A model generated the notes under the pieces. It ran no database searches. It worked only from the letters and a program-made list of their open reading frames with translations, and was not told the DNA's origin. The position numbers and the translations under genes are program-made. This document shows, in pieces, positions 52,185 through 61,715 of a DNA stretch of 64,000 nt. Each line of letters begins with the position of its first letter. The stretch's first letter is position 1. This DNA comes from Paenibacillus polymyxa (GTDB lineage Bacteria > Bacillota > Bacilli > Paenibacillales > Paenibacillaceae), in NCBI RefSeq assembly GCF_018614975.1, contig NZ_JAGGNR010000005.1:146695-210694 (forward strand), given 5' to 3'.

Positions 52185-53163
52185 GTATTTGTGAGTGCAA
52201 GGAGGCTTTGCTGATCGTGGATCGTTACGATAGGTGCTCTAAATAAACTCTGAGTTCCAAATCGGGGCATAACGTATCTATGAGTTAGAAAGGGACAGTG
52301 TAGGATTTCATCCTGCGGTGTCCCTTTTTTTATTTCGGGAGTACTTTCTTTAACGAACTCCACAGACTCTATCCCATGAATTTCTGTCATTTCAAAAGTT
52401 TAACGAATCGTAGACATCTTATTATCTGAATCTGGGCATGCTTGGAGCCTATATTCATGAAGTGGCATGGATTAACGTGGCTGAGATTCGTTAGATTTTA
52501 CATAGTACAGAAATCCTCAATATAAGGTGTGCAGGATTCGTTAGCGTCTGGTGCAGTCAGTGGGAGAACGGAAAGGTTTTAAAAGCAGAGCGAAGACTTT
52601 TCTCAATGGTGGTGGGGCGATTGTCTGTAGATGTTGCTAAGTTGAATATGTAGACATGGATAAACACCCGGAACCCAATTCCGGGTGCTATGTGTATGTT
52701 TTCAATCTTCTCAAGAATAAGTGATATCCAAAACAACAAAAGCCCTACCTCTCTTTTGTCCTTGCGGCTCCGATGACCGCGCCAGTGTGAATGGGAACAT
52801 CTTGTGAAACTCTGTACTACCGGGTTATTGTGATTCAGGTTCTTCAATCTTCATAGGTTAATTGTGCTTAAATTCGCTGCGGTCGCAGCATGAAGAAAAT
52901 ATTCCGGGGTTTAAAGAAGACAGAAATCATATGAGGTTGTTAAATACAACTTTTATAGTATATCACAAGTTGTAACTTTCTGCAATAAAAAGGAAAGCGC
53001 GACCAGAGCAACATGTTTTCGGACTGTTTTTATGTTAGAAAGTGAAAGGTTAGTTTGAAAAGATACAGAAAATTTTTCAAACTATCTCTTCATAGGAGTA
53101 ATCCTCTTCAAAAGATTCTGCGTAGGTTATAATAAGAGGGAAGAAACAGAAAGGGGCCCTCGC
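52185..53163. other. Long gap without recognised gene
   Basis: About 980 bases between the third YjcZ-like gene and the ECF sigma gene. It holds a terminator (52291-52330) and a palindrome cacccggaa/ttccgggtg (52665-52687) without a T run. Open frames here are short, lack ribosome sites and resemble nothing. The last 100 bases should contain the sigma gene promoter. Confidence 0.5.
52291..52330 (+). terminator. Terminator after the YjcZ-like cluster
   Basis: Outer arms agggaca / tgtccct with inner gtagga/tcctgc pairing, followed by seven T. Confidence 0.8.
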
Positions 53164-53760
53164 ATGACTGAATCGATGGAGGACAGCAGGTTAATGCGGC
53201 AGATCGCGGAACGTGATGCCTCCGCACTGGAGCTTTTATATGACCGTTATGAGCGAGCGGTGTATTCTTTTGCCTACCGGATCGTTGGTGATCCCATGAC
53301 GGCAGAAGAGACCGTTCAGGAACTTTTTATGCGGGTCTGGAATAATGCTGAACGTTACGATGCCTCACAGGGGAAGCTGACCACATGGATGTTTGCGATT
53401 ACGCGTAACATTGCAGTGGACATGCTGAGGCGGAAATCAAAAGGGGCAGCGGCTACTTCAGTTGAACACGAGACACTGGCGGCTTATGCCGATGAAGATA
53501 CGAACACGGAAGAAGAAGTGCAGCGTAAATGGGAAGGTACCCGGATTAAAGAGGCGTTGTCCCAATTGAACGGTGATCAGCAACAAGTTATAGAATCGAT
53601 TTATTATGCGGGATTAACCCAGCAGGAAGTATCCAGCCGATTCGGGATTCCGCTGGGTACAGTAAAGAGCCGTGTCAGGCTTGCCATGCGACAGCTCCAA
53701 AAGTTGCTGGCCGATGCTGAATTGCATCCGGACGCGGGAAGGGAGGGCATACATCCATGA
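53164..53760 (+). CDS. ECF RNA polymerase sigma factor
   Basis: 198 residues. Region 2 (LYDRYERAVYSFAYRIVGD ... AEETVQELFMRVW) and region 4 (YYAGLTQQEVSSRFGIPLGT, VKSRVRLAMRQL) of ECF sigma factors are clear. It directs polymerase to a small set of promoters when released by its anti-sigma partner. The partner gene overlaps by four bases (ATGA), the usual sign of a sigma/anti-sigma pair. Closest by feel to SigK-like ECF factors paired with RskA proteins. Confidence 0.9.
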   Translation: MTESMEDSRLMRQIAERDASALELLYDRYERAVYSFAYRIVGDPMTAEETVQELFMRVWNNAERYDASQGKLTTWMFAITRNIAVDMLRRKSKGAAATSVEHETLAAYADEDTNTEEEVQRKWEGTRIKEALSQLNGDQQQVIESIYYAGLTQQEVSSRFGIPLGTVKSRVRLAMRQLQKLLADAELHPDAGREGIHP

Positions 53761-54740
53761 TAGAACGACATGAGGAGTGGTCTGATCTGGCACCGATGTA
53801 TGTGCTGGGCGGACTGGAAGCAGAGGAAGTGGCGGCGTTTGAAGCGCATATGGCAACTTGCGAACCTTGCCGCCAGGAGGTGAGGGAATTGCAGGAAGTG
53901 ACTGGCTTCCTGGCACTTGCGGCGGAACCTGTAGCACCGCCGCAAGGCATGCGAGCACGTGTGCTGGGCAACGTGCTCGAACATCTGCAGGAGAGCGCCG
54001 AGGCGAAGCCGGCGGCGCCTCCTGCAGAGCCTGAAGCACCCGTGGTGCTTCAGGAGGATCTTGCGCCGCAGCACAAACGTGCGGCGCAGCCCGGGCCAGG
54101 CTTGCCGCCGGTAACGGCGGTGCCTGCGGCCCGGGTGGAAGAGGCTGCCCAGGCACAGCCATGGCAGCCACAAGCACGCGCGCGTGCGCGCAGCAGCAGC
54201 GCCTGGCGCATAGCCAGTGCTGGCCTTGCGGCCGCGGCACTGTTGCTCGGCGTGTACACGGCGCAGCTGCAAAGCCAGATCGACTCGCTAACGCAGCAAG
54301 CGGCGGGCTCGTCGGCTACGCAAGAGCAGCTGGTGCAGGCACAGGCGCAGAATGCGCAGCTGCAAGAGCAGCTGGCATCAGCTCTGAAGCCTGCACAGGG
54401 CATGCAGACTGGCGAGGCAGTGAAGCTGAATCCTGCAACGCAGGACATTGTAGCTCAGGGTCTCGCAACCATCGTTATTGACAGCAAAGGCACTCACTTG
54501 GTTGTGCAGGCTGAGAACCTGCCAAACCTGGAAGGCAACGAGGCTTTTCAGGTCTGGTTGATCAAAGGAGATACCCCTCAGAATGCGGGCACTTTCCTTA
54601 GTCGTGACGGGACGGGAGCGGTATACTACACATTGGATTCGGCCAACGACTATGATACGGTTGCGATCACGCTTGAACCGGATGCAATGGGGGATGAGCC
54701 GCGCGGTACGATGATTCTGGCTGCCAAGATTAAAGGATAA
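53757..54740 (+). CDS. Anti-sigma factor, RskA-like, with zinc-binding N-terminus
   Basis: 327 residues. The N-terminal domain has EAHMATCEPCRQEV, the HxxxCxxC zinc motif of ZAS anti-sigma factors. An Ala/Pro/Gln-rich, GC-rich linker (about 70-145) leads to one membrane helix (WRIASAGLAAAALLLGVYTA). Outside are a coiled coil (AQNAQLQEQLAS) and an RskA-type C-terminal domain (FQVWLIKGDTPQNAGTFL ... DTVAITLEPDAMG). It holds the ECF factor at the membrane until a signal leads to its release. Confidence 0.88.
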   Translation: MIERHEEWSDLAPMYVLGGLEAEEVAAFEAHMATCEPCRQEVRELQEVTGFLALAAEPVAPPQGMRARVLGNVLEHLQESAEAKPAAPPAEPEAPVVLQEDLAPQHKRAAQPGPGLPPVTAVPAARVEEAAQAQPWQPQARARARSSSAWRIASAGLAAAALLLGVYTAQLQSQIDSLTQQAAGSSATQEQLVQAQAQNAQLQEQLASALKPAQGMQTGEAVKLNPATQDIVAQGLATIVIDSKGTHLVVQAENLPNLEGNEAFQVWLIKGDTPQNAGTFLSRDGTGAVYYTLDSANDYDTVAITLEPDAMGDEPRGTMILAAKIKG

Positions 54741-54757
54741 ATATAGGATATATCACC

Positions 54758-54788
54758 AAAGGCTGCTCCGTTGTGGAGCAGCCTTTTT
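54758..54788 (+). terminator. Terminator after the sigma/anti-sigma operon
   Basis: Perfect stem ggctgctcc / ggagcagcc with a gttgt loop and a T run. Confidence 0.9.
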
Positions 54789-54931
54789 GTGTTTCCAGTC
54801 CTGGTGCCTACCCACTTGGATTGTATTAATTTTTTTTGTCGGATTGACCGATAAACAAATAGAATGCAATACCCTTAATCTCCCCGTGTCTCAAGGGAGA
54901 ACTGGTTGCACATAGAGAGTGAGGGGTTCAG

Positions 54932-56443
54932 TTGGAAGCATACCGTTCATTTATCTTTCGCCTGATACGCAATTATCTGATCGGTTCACTGGCAGCTGTT
55001 TTTGTTGTCGGTACAGTAGTTATGGTATCTACTCTGCAAATACCAAATATTCAATTTGTTCGACTCATCTTCATTGTACTGATTTCACTCTTGTTCATGC
55101 TGGTTGCAGAATTAATTACGCTGTGGGTGCAGCTTGGCCCCATAAGACAATTTTTCACTTCCCAGCATCATGAGAGAGACGAATTGAACCACATGTATGA
55201 GAAAATTCATCGTTTCCCGGGACAGACCATATATCGGATCATGGGTCCGCACATGCTTGGCTTCTCACTTCCGGCAGCCGGATTAACAATATGGATGATA
55301 TCCACAGGGTGGCTTGAATTCCCTTACTTGTATATTGTCGTGGCCGCTGCGTGTGCCTTTCTGATTGCCATCATGCATGCGCTAATTGAATATTACCTAA
55401 CGGTACGGGCGATTAGACCTCTGTTACTTGAGATTCGTCATCGAGGTAAAGTCCAATACGGGATGGAACCTTCACTGGGAGGGCGCATCCTGGTATCGAT
55501 CCAGCGTAAATTTCAGCTAAGTACGGCACTGATTGGATTATTTCCGCTATTTCTATTTTTCCTTGCTACATATATCCGGCTTCAGTATATGGACAGTGAA
55601 TTTGCCAAAGAGTACATTCTGTGGGGAATTCTGATCGTTGTTCTGGGCGCGGGGTTTGCTCTGGTGGGAAGCTGGCTGTTGATTCGCGATGTTCGTGATC
55701 CGGTTGCTGAACTGACACATGAGATGAACCGAATTCAGGGGGGAGATCTTGGCAGACGAGCTCCGGATCTATATGCGGATGAGTTTTCGGCACTGATTTC
55801 TGGATTCAATATGATGATTAATCGGCTGGAGATGAGACAGGAACGCAATCGACAACTGTTGCAAAGTTATTTTTCTACACTGGCTGCTGCTTTAGATGCC
55901 CGAGATAAGTACACGGCAGGGCATTCCATGCGTGTGGCAGAGTATTCGCTGATGATTGGCAAGTTAAGCGGGATGAATGAGGAACAGGCGGATTTATTGT
56001 ACAAATCAGCCCTGCTTCATGATATCGGGAAAATCGGCATACCTGATGAGGTACTGCTGAAGGATGGAAAACTAAGTGATGAAGAATTCGCGATTATTCG
56101 CACACATCCCGTGCAGGGAGAGAGTATTTTGTTACAGATAGAGCCTATTGATGCCATGGCCGACTTTCTGCCAGGTGTACGATCTCACCATGAGAGATAT
56201 GATGGTAAAGGATACCCGGATGGGATGGCTGGTGATGATATTCCCCTTTTTGGCCGTATCATTGCGGTAGCGGATGCCTTTGATGCCATGACGTCTGATC
56301 GACCATACCGGAACGGGATGAGTCACGAGAAAGCGCTAACGATTTTGGAAGAAGGAAAAGGGACCCAATGGGACCCCTATTTTGCAGGCTTATTTATTGA
56401 TGAATGGAGACGAAAACAGCATCCTCAGAAACCATCGAAGTGA
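54932..56443 (+). CDS. Membrane HD-GYP domain protein (cyclic-di-GMP phosphodiesterase)
   Basis: 503 residues from a TTG behind GAGTGAGGGG. Six or so hydrophobic helices in the first 260 residues are followed by a HAMP domain (DVRDPVAELTHEMNRIQGGD) and a complete HD-GYP domain: ALLHDIGKIGIP (HD), RTHPVQGESIL, HHERYDGKGYPDG (GYP) and ADAFDAMTSDRPYR. All metal-binding residues are present, so it should hydrolyse cyclic-di-GMP in response to a membrane or outside signal. It is convergent with the PAP2 gene, four bases away. Confidence 0.9.
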   Translation: MEAYRSFIFRLIRNYLIGSLAAVFVVGTVVMVSTLQIPNIQFVRLIFIVLISLLFMLVAELITLWVQLGPIRQFFTSQHHERDELNHMYEKIHRFPGQTIYRIMGPHMLGFSLPAAGLTIWMISTGWLEFPYLYIVVAAACAFLIAIMHALIEYYLTVRAIRPLLLEIRHRGKVQYGMEPSLGGRILVSIQRKFQLSTALIGLFPLFLFFLATYIRLQYMDSEFAKEYILWGILIVVLGAGFALVGSWLLIRDVRDPVAELTHEMNRIQGGDLGRRAPDLYADEFSALISGFNMMINRLEMRQERNRQLLQSYFSTLAAALDARDKYTAGHSMRVAEYSLMIGKLSGMNEEQADLLYKSALLHDIGKIGIPDEVLLKDGKLSDEEFAIIRTHPVQGESILLQIEPIDAMADFLPGVRSHHERYDGKGYPDGMAGDDIPLFGRIIAVADAFDAMTSDRPYRNGMSHEKALTILEEGKGTQWDPYFAGLFIDEWRRKQHPQKPSK

Positions 56444-56447
56444 GGGA

Positions 56448-57101
56448 TCAGTTGATCCCCTCTGTCCACTTCGATTCTTTTCTGCGTCTCCGGTGTAGAG
56501 CGAGGCCTGTTATGATGGTGAGAACACATTCGCCGAGTATGACTGCACCCAAGGCGTCATAGATCACATGTTGTTTGATCAATAGCGTGGATACTATGAT
56601 GGTTGCTGCCCCGGCGGCCACCAAAATCTTGATGGGTTTGCGGATGCTTGGAACCGAGAGAACGGCACGCATAACGAGATAAGAGTGAAGAGAATGAATA
56701 CTTGGAAAACAATTATAAGGACGATCTTGGCTATAGAGCCATCCGAGAACAGATGCTCCCAGGCCTGTACCCGTCAGTTCCGGGCGCGGTACCATGGTCT
56801 GAAAGTTGAAGTAGATCAGATAACATATCCAGACACAGATATTCATGGATAACAAGACGCGGTAATACGTCAGGCGATCCTTGGCACACAGGTAAGCGAG
56901 CACACCGAATACAAACGGGTACCAGCCCAAATATGGAATGGACATGCCAGGCACGTAGGGAATAATCCGGTCGAGCGGTGAATCCAGTACTACGAACCCG
57001 CGTTCTGGACTATTAAGAATATCATAGAAGAGCCCCATGACAGCCAAAGACAGCATCAAACTCAATGACAGCCAATAGGATTTGTTTTTTAACAATTGCA
57101 C
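56448..57101 (-). CDS. PAP2-superfamily membrane phosphatase/phosphotransferase
   Basis: 217 residues with five or six membrane helices. PAP2 marks are RPYNCFPSIHSLHSYLV (P-S-x-H core) and IKQHVIYDALGA (second His and Asp). This spacing is typical of the inositol-phosphotransferase/AUR1-like branch and of undecaprenyl-PP phosphatase relatives. It acts on a lipid phosphate at the outer face of the membrane. Substrate unknown. It ends close to the convergent HD-GYP gene. Confidence 0.75.
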   Translation of the reverse strand: MQLLKNKSYWLSLSLMLSLAVMGLFYDILNSPERGFVVLDSPLDRIIPYVPGMSIPYLGWYPFVFGVLAYLCAKDRLTYYRVLLSMNICVWICYLIYFNFQTMVPRPELTGTGLGASVLGWLYSQDRPYNCFPSIHSLHSYLVMRAVLSVPSIRKPIKILVAAGAATIIVSTLLIKQHVIYDALGAVILGECVLTIITGLALHRRRRKESKWTEGIN

Positions 57102-57121
57102 AACACCTTACTCCTTTCATT

Positions 57122-57140
57122 CATGCTCCCTGGGAGCATG
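57122..57140. repeat. Palindrome upstream of the PAP2 gene
   Basis: catgctccc t gggagcatg is a perfect inverted repeat with a one-base centre, 21 bases before the PAP2 gene start on the minus strand. No T run. It may be an operator or a leader hairpin. Confidence 0.4.
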
Positions 57141-57176
57141 ACCCCAGCAAATAACTATATAAGTTGCACTATACAT

Positions 57177-57373
57177 TCATTCACACGAGAACGAAGAGGA
57201 CAGAAATAACCTGAAGAAGCGGAGCTAAAAGCTTTCTGGAAGAAAGCTGCATCGGAAGCATATGCTTCGCCTTTATCCACGGATTTTCCCTTTCAGTAAA
57301 GGGAATCGAAAAAATCTGGGATAACAGCGATCAGAAGGTTGTTCTGTCATCGGAGTGGCAAGTGTAATTATTC
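57177..57373 (+). repeat. Dispersed intergenic element, copy C (full form)
   Basis: Begins tcacacgagaacgaagagga and ends tggcaagtgtaa; nearly identical inside to copy B at 46022, including gctttctggaagaaagc and gaagcatatgcttc. It fills most of the 477-base gap between the PAP2 and sensor kinase genes. Confidence 0.85.
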
Positions 57374-57578
57374 TTTAGTTCAATCTATATAGTAGTTTAA
57401 ATTTAAACAACAATATATTCTACTACGACCAGCGCACAAATTGAATCCTGATTTGTGTATTTTTGTGTATTTTTTTGACGAAGAAGGAATGTCGAAGCTT
57501 CAATGGGCATGATATGATAGAGACACATACGGACGAAGGCACTTAGACCAGTAAAGTCGGTACAACAGGAGTGAGGGA

Positions 57579-58994
57579 ATGCAATTTTCAAAAATGTTCG
57601 TATTGAATATGGGGATGCTTATTACCATTGCATATCTTGCTAGTGTGTTCTATAAATATGTCTTAATACGTACCTCTTCCCGAGTGAAGCAGATCAGTTC
57701 AGTGCTTGTCCTTATATTTGCAGGTTGGATCAGTACGGTTTTTGGGTTTCAACTCACCGATGAAGTGGTCTTTGACCTCCGATATGTTCCTTTAATTGTT
57801 GCCGTTCTAACGTATAGACAACCCTATAGCGTGATCATCGTTGGTATTGGAATTGGGCTGTCGAGGCTGACTTTTGGCATCACGGATGCTACATTGGCGG
57901 CAGTACTTAACATGTCTATTTTGGGCGTGATATGTGCAGGTCTGAATATATGGATGAGACGCAGCAACTACAGGCTGATTATTAAAGGCATACTTGTTAC
58001 AGTTATCGTCAATGTGGTCAACTCTATAAACATTGCTATCGTTGGTGTGATCCCGGCTACATACTTCTTTTCACATATTATGCCTTATACACTCCCTACA
58101 GGCATTTTTCTGAGTCTTATTTTTGCATTTATTTTACGTGATTTTCAGAATGAACAGAATCGAATTTTGCTGATCCAGAGTACGAACCGGCTATTGTCTG
58201 TGCAAAAGGAAGAGTTACAGAAAGCCCAGATTGTACTGGAGGATCGAGCGAAACAATTGATGATTGCCTCACAGTACAAATCGGAATTTCTCGCCAATAT
58301 GTCTCATGAACTGCGTACACCGCTCAATAGTGTCATTAACTTTGCCCAGATGATCAGCGAGAATGCCGACACGATGGATCAGGAGGATATTGTACGTTTT
58401 GCCAATATGATCGACCACTCCGGGCAGGAGCTGCTCACGCTCATTAACGATATTCTGGATCTGTCCAAAGTGGAAGCGGGGCGGCTGGATATTGTACTGG
58501 AGGATATCAGTGTCGCACAGCTTACAGAAGATGCCATGAGCCACTTTCAGCTCGTTGCCGAGAAAAAGGGAATTCAGTTGGTTCTGAATAAAAAACAAGA
58601 ACTGCCCGAGACGCTCTGGTCTGATCCCCAGCGGGTACAACAGATTTTGCGGAATCTGATGTCCAATGCCATCAAGTTCACTCACCGGGGGAAGGTCACG
58701 CTGATCGTAAGCGCCAAGCAGATTAAGAATACAGGTATTCAGAATCGATGGCTTATTTTCTCCGTTCAGGATACAGGTATTGGCATTTCTGAGGACAAGC
58801 ATCATTCCATATTTGAAGCCTTTCAGCAGGCTGACGGGTCGATTAGTCGAAAATTTGGCGGTACCGGACTAGGCCTGTCGATCAGTCGGGATTTAGCGAG
58901 ATTACTGGGGGGATCGATTGAACTTGAGAGCACTGAAGGTAAAGGAAGCACCTTCCATCTCTATCTTCCGTTGGACCGTGAAAAAAGGAGTTGA
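57579..58994 (+). CDS. Membrane sensor histidine kinase
   Basis: 471 residues. Six or so membrane helices in the first 190 residues resemble the 5TM-LYT sensor domain. A coiled coil (about 195-235) leads to HisKA with the phosphorylated His in MSHELRTPLNSV. The ATPase domain has NLMSNAIKFT (N box), QDTGIGISED (G1) and KFGGTGLGLSIS (G2). It should phosphorylate a response regulator, but none is encoded next to it, so the partner is elsewhere. It is followed by an MFS gene on the same strand. Confidence 0.88.
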   Translation: MQFSKMFVLNMGMLITIAYLASVFYKYVLIRTSSRVKQISSVLVLIFAGWISTVFGFQLTDEVVFDLRYVPLIVAVLTYRQPYSVIIVGIGIGLSRLTFGITDATLAAVLNMSILGVICAGLNIWMRRSNYRLIIKGILVTVIVNVVNSINIAIVGVIPATYFFSHIMPYTLPTGIFLSLIFAFILRDFQNEQNRILLIQSTNRLLSVQKEELQKAQIVLEDRAKQLMIASQYKSEFLANMSHELRTPLNSVINFAQMISENADTMDQEDIVRFANMIDHSGQELLTLINDILDLSKVEAGRLDIVLEDISVAQLTEDAMSHFQLVAEKKGIQLVLNKKQELPETLWSDPQRVQQILRNLMSNAIKFTHRGKVTLIVSAKQIKNTGIQNRWLIFSVQDTGIGISEDKHHSIFEAFQQADGSISRKFGGTGLGLSISRDLARLLGGSIELESTEGKGSTFHLYLPLDREKRS

Positions 58995-59076
58995 CAACCT
59001 TCGCGCCGTGAGTAGAATTTGGGATGACAACTAGCATCGACCGGCTTTTGAGACCCGGTCTAAGGAGTGTATCCCC

Positions 59077-60360
59077 ATACAGAAGACGGTCAATGTTAAC
59101 CCTCCCCCGTCAGCAAGCAAACCACGGCGCAAGGGTTCGACACAACGCACAAATTTATCAATTGCAACATGGGAGGGTATACCGGCAATTATTTTACAGA
59201 CCTTGCTGGGAGGCCCGTTTTTAACCGGATTTCTGCTGTACCTTGGGGCCGGGTCGAGACATATCGGCTTTGTGCTCGCGATTACAACGTTCGTAAACAT
59301 TGCCCAGATCGGAGCAGCTTACTGGATGCAACGTATTCGCAGCCGTAAACGCATGCTGCTGCTGTTTGTGGGCACACATCGTATCTTGTGGAGTGCAACG
59401 GGACTGATTCCGTTTATATTTCCCAAAGAGTGGTGGGTAAGCGTATATATTGGCGTGTATACGGTTGCTTTTATATCAAATACCATCGGCGGCATGATCT
59501 GGACTTCACTAATTGGCGACATCGTACCTGCCAAGGTGAGAGGGCGTTATTTTGGAATTCGAAATACGATTCTGAATGCTCTTGGAAGCGTATGCTTGTT
59601 CGCAGGAGGTATAGTTTTGGACCGTTACCCCGGAGAAATGGGCTTTCTGATCCTGTTTATTCCGGTGTGGATCTGTGCTATTGCCAATACAGTCATCTAT
59701 TTCTTCTATCCGGACGTTCCCTTTGAACGTTCTACCGAAAAGGTTTTCTGGCGGATGTTTATCAAGCCGTTCCAGGATCGTTCTTTTCTTAAAGCAACGC
59801 TGTTCCTGGCTGTCTGGTTATTGATCCAGACCTTGATTGTTCCGCTCTATTCATATGTTATGTTGGATCTATTGAACATTAATTATCAGACCGTATCCCT
59901 GATTACGGTAGTCCAGACGCTGGTTATGATGGCCGGTTTCTATGTCTGGGGCAATCTGAATGCCAGATTCAGCAACAAAACCCTTTTATTTTGGACATTG
60001 CCAGTCATTGCACTCTCCTGTTTGTCGTGGGGTTTAATGTCGTTCATGCCCGTATTGATCGCACTATTTCTATCTCATATCTTCCTTGGGATCGGTGTGG
60101 GTGGATTCAATCAGCTGGCATTTAACTTTACGATTGGAGACACACCCAAAAGTGAAAGACCGATGTTTGTCGCTGTGTATTCGGCTCTGACCGGAGTAAC
60201 TTCGTTTCTTGGGCCGTTGTTGGGTGGCTGGCTGTATGAAAAGATGGAAACCTGGTCCGATGCGCTGGCCTGGATCTCAGCCTATGGATTTCAGGTGGGG
60301 GTTGGTGTCATGATGCTGATTCTTACGTTTACCCTTGGACGTCGTGTACTGTTAAAATAG
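59077..60360 (+). CDS. MFS transporter, start codon non-standard or lost
   Basis: About 427 residues if translation begins at an ATA codon (59077) nine bases after AAGGAG (59062-59067). No ATG, GTG or TTG occurs in frame between the stop just upstream and a TTG at 59203. The stretch before 59203 is clearly coding (NLSIATWEGIPAIILQTLLG is a normal first-helix region). About twelve membrane helices follow, with an MFS loop (GDIVPAKVRGRYFGIRN). Either a rare start is used, the start was mutated, or there is a sequence error. Substrate unknown. Confidence 0.7.
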   Translation: MQKTVNVNPPPSASKPRRKGSTQRTNLSIATWEGIPAIILQTLLGGPFLTGFLLYLGAGSRHIGFVLAITTFVNIAQIGAAYWMQRIRSRKRMLLLFVGTHRILWSATGLIPFIFPKEWWVSVYIGVYTVAFISNTIGGMIWTSLIGDIVPAKVRGRYFGIRNTILNALGSVCLFAGGIVLDRYPGEMGFLILFIPVWICAIANTVIYFFYPDVPFERSTEKVFWRMFIKPFQDRSFLKATLFLAVWLLIQTLIVPLYSYVMLDLLNINYQTVSLITVVQTLVMMAGFYVWGNLNARFSNKTLLFWTLPVIALSCLSWGLMSFMPVLIALFLSHIFLGIGVGGFNQLAFNFTIGDTPKSERPMFVAVYSALTGVTSFLGPLLGGWLYEKMETWSDALAWISAYGFQVGVGVMMLILTFTLGRRVLLK

Positions 60361-60410
60361 AAATGATATCGCATAACTTAACATAACGATGGCGAAGTGG
60401 AGGGATGTAA

Positions 60411-61091
60411 TTGAATCGTCTCGAACGGAAAGCCTTGGTGATTGGAGCCACTGGGCTTGTAGGCGAATTACTGGTTCATAATCTCTTGGAGCATTCGGCA
60501 TACAGCTTGGTTCGCGTTCTGGTTAGACGTCCACTTGAGCTGCAACATCCCAAACTGGAACAGCATGTGGTGGACTGGGAACAGCTGGAGAGCCAAGACC
60601 ACTTATTCGATGGAATCGATGACCTGTACTGTTGTTTGGGGACAACGATCAAAAAAGCAGGGAGTCAGGACAATTTCCGTCAGGTAGATTATCATTACCC
60701 GGTTCGTGCAGCTACCATTGCGAAGCAACATGGTGTATCACAGATGCTGGTGATCTCCTCCATGGGAGCGAGTGCAGATTCCCGGGTCTTTTACAGTCGA
60801 ACCAAAGGGGAAATGGAGGACGCATTGTCCGATATCGGTTTTCCGTCATTGCATATCTTTCGCCCTTCCTTAATTCTGGGAGATCGAAACGAGAAGTGGT
60901 TTGGTGAGCAGATGGCTGCCTATGCCATGAAGTTTCTGGATCGCTGGATGAAAGGCAGAGGGGACAAATACCGGGCGGTCCACGCCGCAACCATTGCACA
61001 GGCCATGACAAATATTGCGATGGTGCAAGCCAAGGGAAGCCATGTGTATTCAAATGAAGTCATTCATGTCCTTGGCGTGGACGGGGGCTAA
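60411..61091 (+). CDS. NAD(P)-binding oxidoreductase (atypical SDR)
   Basis: 226 residues from a TTG behind GTGGAGGG. Rossmann start ALVIGATGLVGELL; LYCCLGTTIKKAGSQDNFRQVDYHY, ISSMGAS and FYSRTKGEME match the family of uncharacterised SDR-like oxidoreductases related to eukaryotic TIP30/HTATIP2. It uses NAD(P)H; substrate unknown. Confidence 0.8.
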   Translation: MNRLERKALVIGATGLVGELLVHNLLEHSAYSLVRVLVRRPLELQHPKLEQHVVDWEQLESQDHLFDGIDDLYCCLGTTIKKAGSQDNFRQVDYHYPVRAATIAKQHGVSQMLVISSMGASADSRVFYSRTKGEMEDALSDIGFPSLHIFRPSLILGDRNEKWFGEQMAAYAMKFLDRWMKGRGDKYRAVHAATIAQAMTNIAMVQAKGSHVYSNEVIHVLGVDGG

Positions 61092-61239
61092 GAAACCTTT
61101 GAACGAGCTGTTTACTTCATGTGGCTAGGGAGGAGCGTTTCTCGCTCGAGGAAGATCGTGGTATAATAGGCAACAAAAATGAGTTCGAACCCTGACTCCA
61201 TGCGGCAGCAGGATAACGAACATGAAGGAGAACTCGTCC

Positions 61240-61614
61240 ATGAAAAAACCAATCTCTACCGATCAGGCGCCAGGCGCCATTGGTCCATACAGTCAAGCCG
61301 TTGATGCAGGCGATTTCATCTACACTTCCGGACAGCTTGGTCTGAATCCCCAAACAGGAGAGTTCGGCGCAGATGTACAGGAGCAGACACGTCTGTCCTT
61401 GAGCAATGTGAAGGCTATCCTTGAAGCAGCAGGCACAAGTATGGATAAAATCGTGAAAACGACGGTGTTCCTGAAGGACATGAATGATTTCGTTCCTGTG
61501 AATGAAGTGTATAGTACGTTCTTTGAACAGCCGTATCCTGCGCGCAGTGCAGTGGAAGTTGCTCGTTTGCCAAAAGATGCACTGGTGGAGATTGAGGTTA
61601 TTGCTCTTAAATAG
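61240..61614 (+). CDS. ridA: RidA family enamine/imine deaminase
   Basis: 124 residues from ATG 61240 with GAAGGAGA upstream; an in-frame ATG at 61222 lies before that site. It has the full RidA pattern: GPYSQAVDAGDFIYTSGQLG, NVKAILEAAGTSMDKIVKTT, and YPARSAVEVARLPKDALVEIEVIA with the conserved Arg that binds the substrate carboxylate. It hydrolyses reactive enamines from PLP enzymes. Confidence 0.92.
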   Translation: MKKPISTDQAPGAIGPYSQAVDAGDFIYTSGQLGLNPQTGEFGADVQEQTRLSLSNVKAILEAAGTSMDKIVKTTVFLKDMNDFVPVNEVYSTFFEQPYPARSAVEVARLPKDALVEIEVIALK

Positions 61615-61640
61615 GACAACCTTCATCGCTCCGGCATAAA

Positions 61641-61688
61641 GCAAAAAGCCGATTTCAGGTCGAATGACCAGAATCGGCTTTTTGCTTT
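61641..61688. terminator. Bidirectional terminator between ridA and the TspO-like gene
   Basis: Stem gcaaaaagccgatt / aatcggctttttgc. The A and T stretches serve both convergent genes. Confidence 0.9.
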
Positions 61689-61715
61689 ATGTTTATCCGT
61701 TATGTTGGAGGTCGC

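Noticed and set aside
52557..52847. 96-residue minus-strand open frame in the long gap
   Set aside because: No ribosome site, unusual composition and a palindrome inside it; no family resemblance.
59024..59224. 66-residue open frame before the MFS gene
   Set aside because: The other frame reads as the MFS N-terminus behind AAGGAG, so this one is an out-of-frame shadow.
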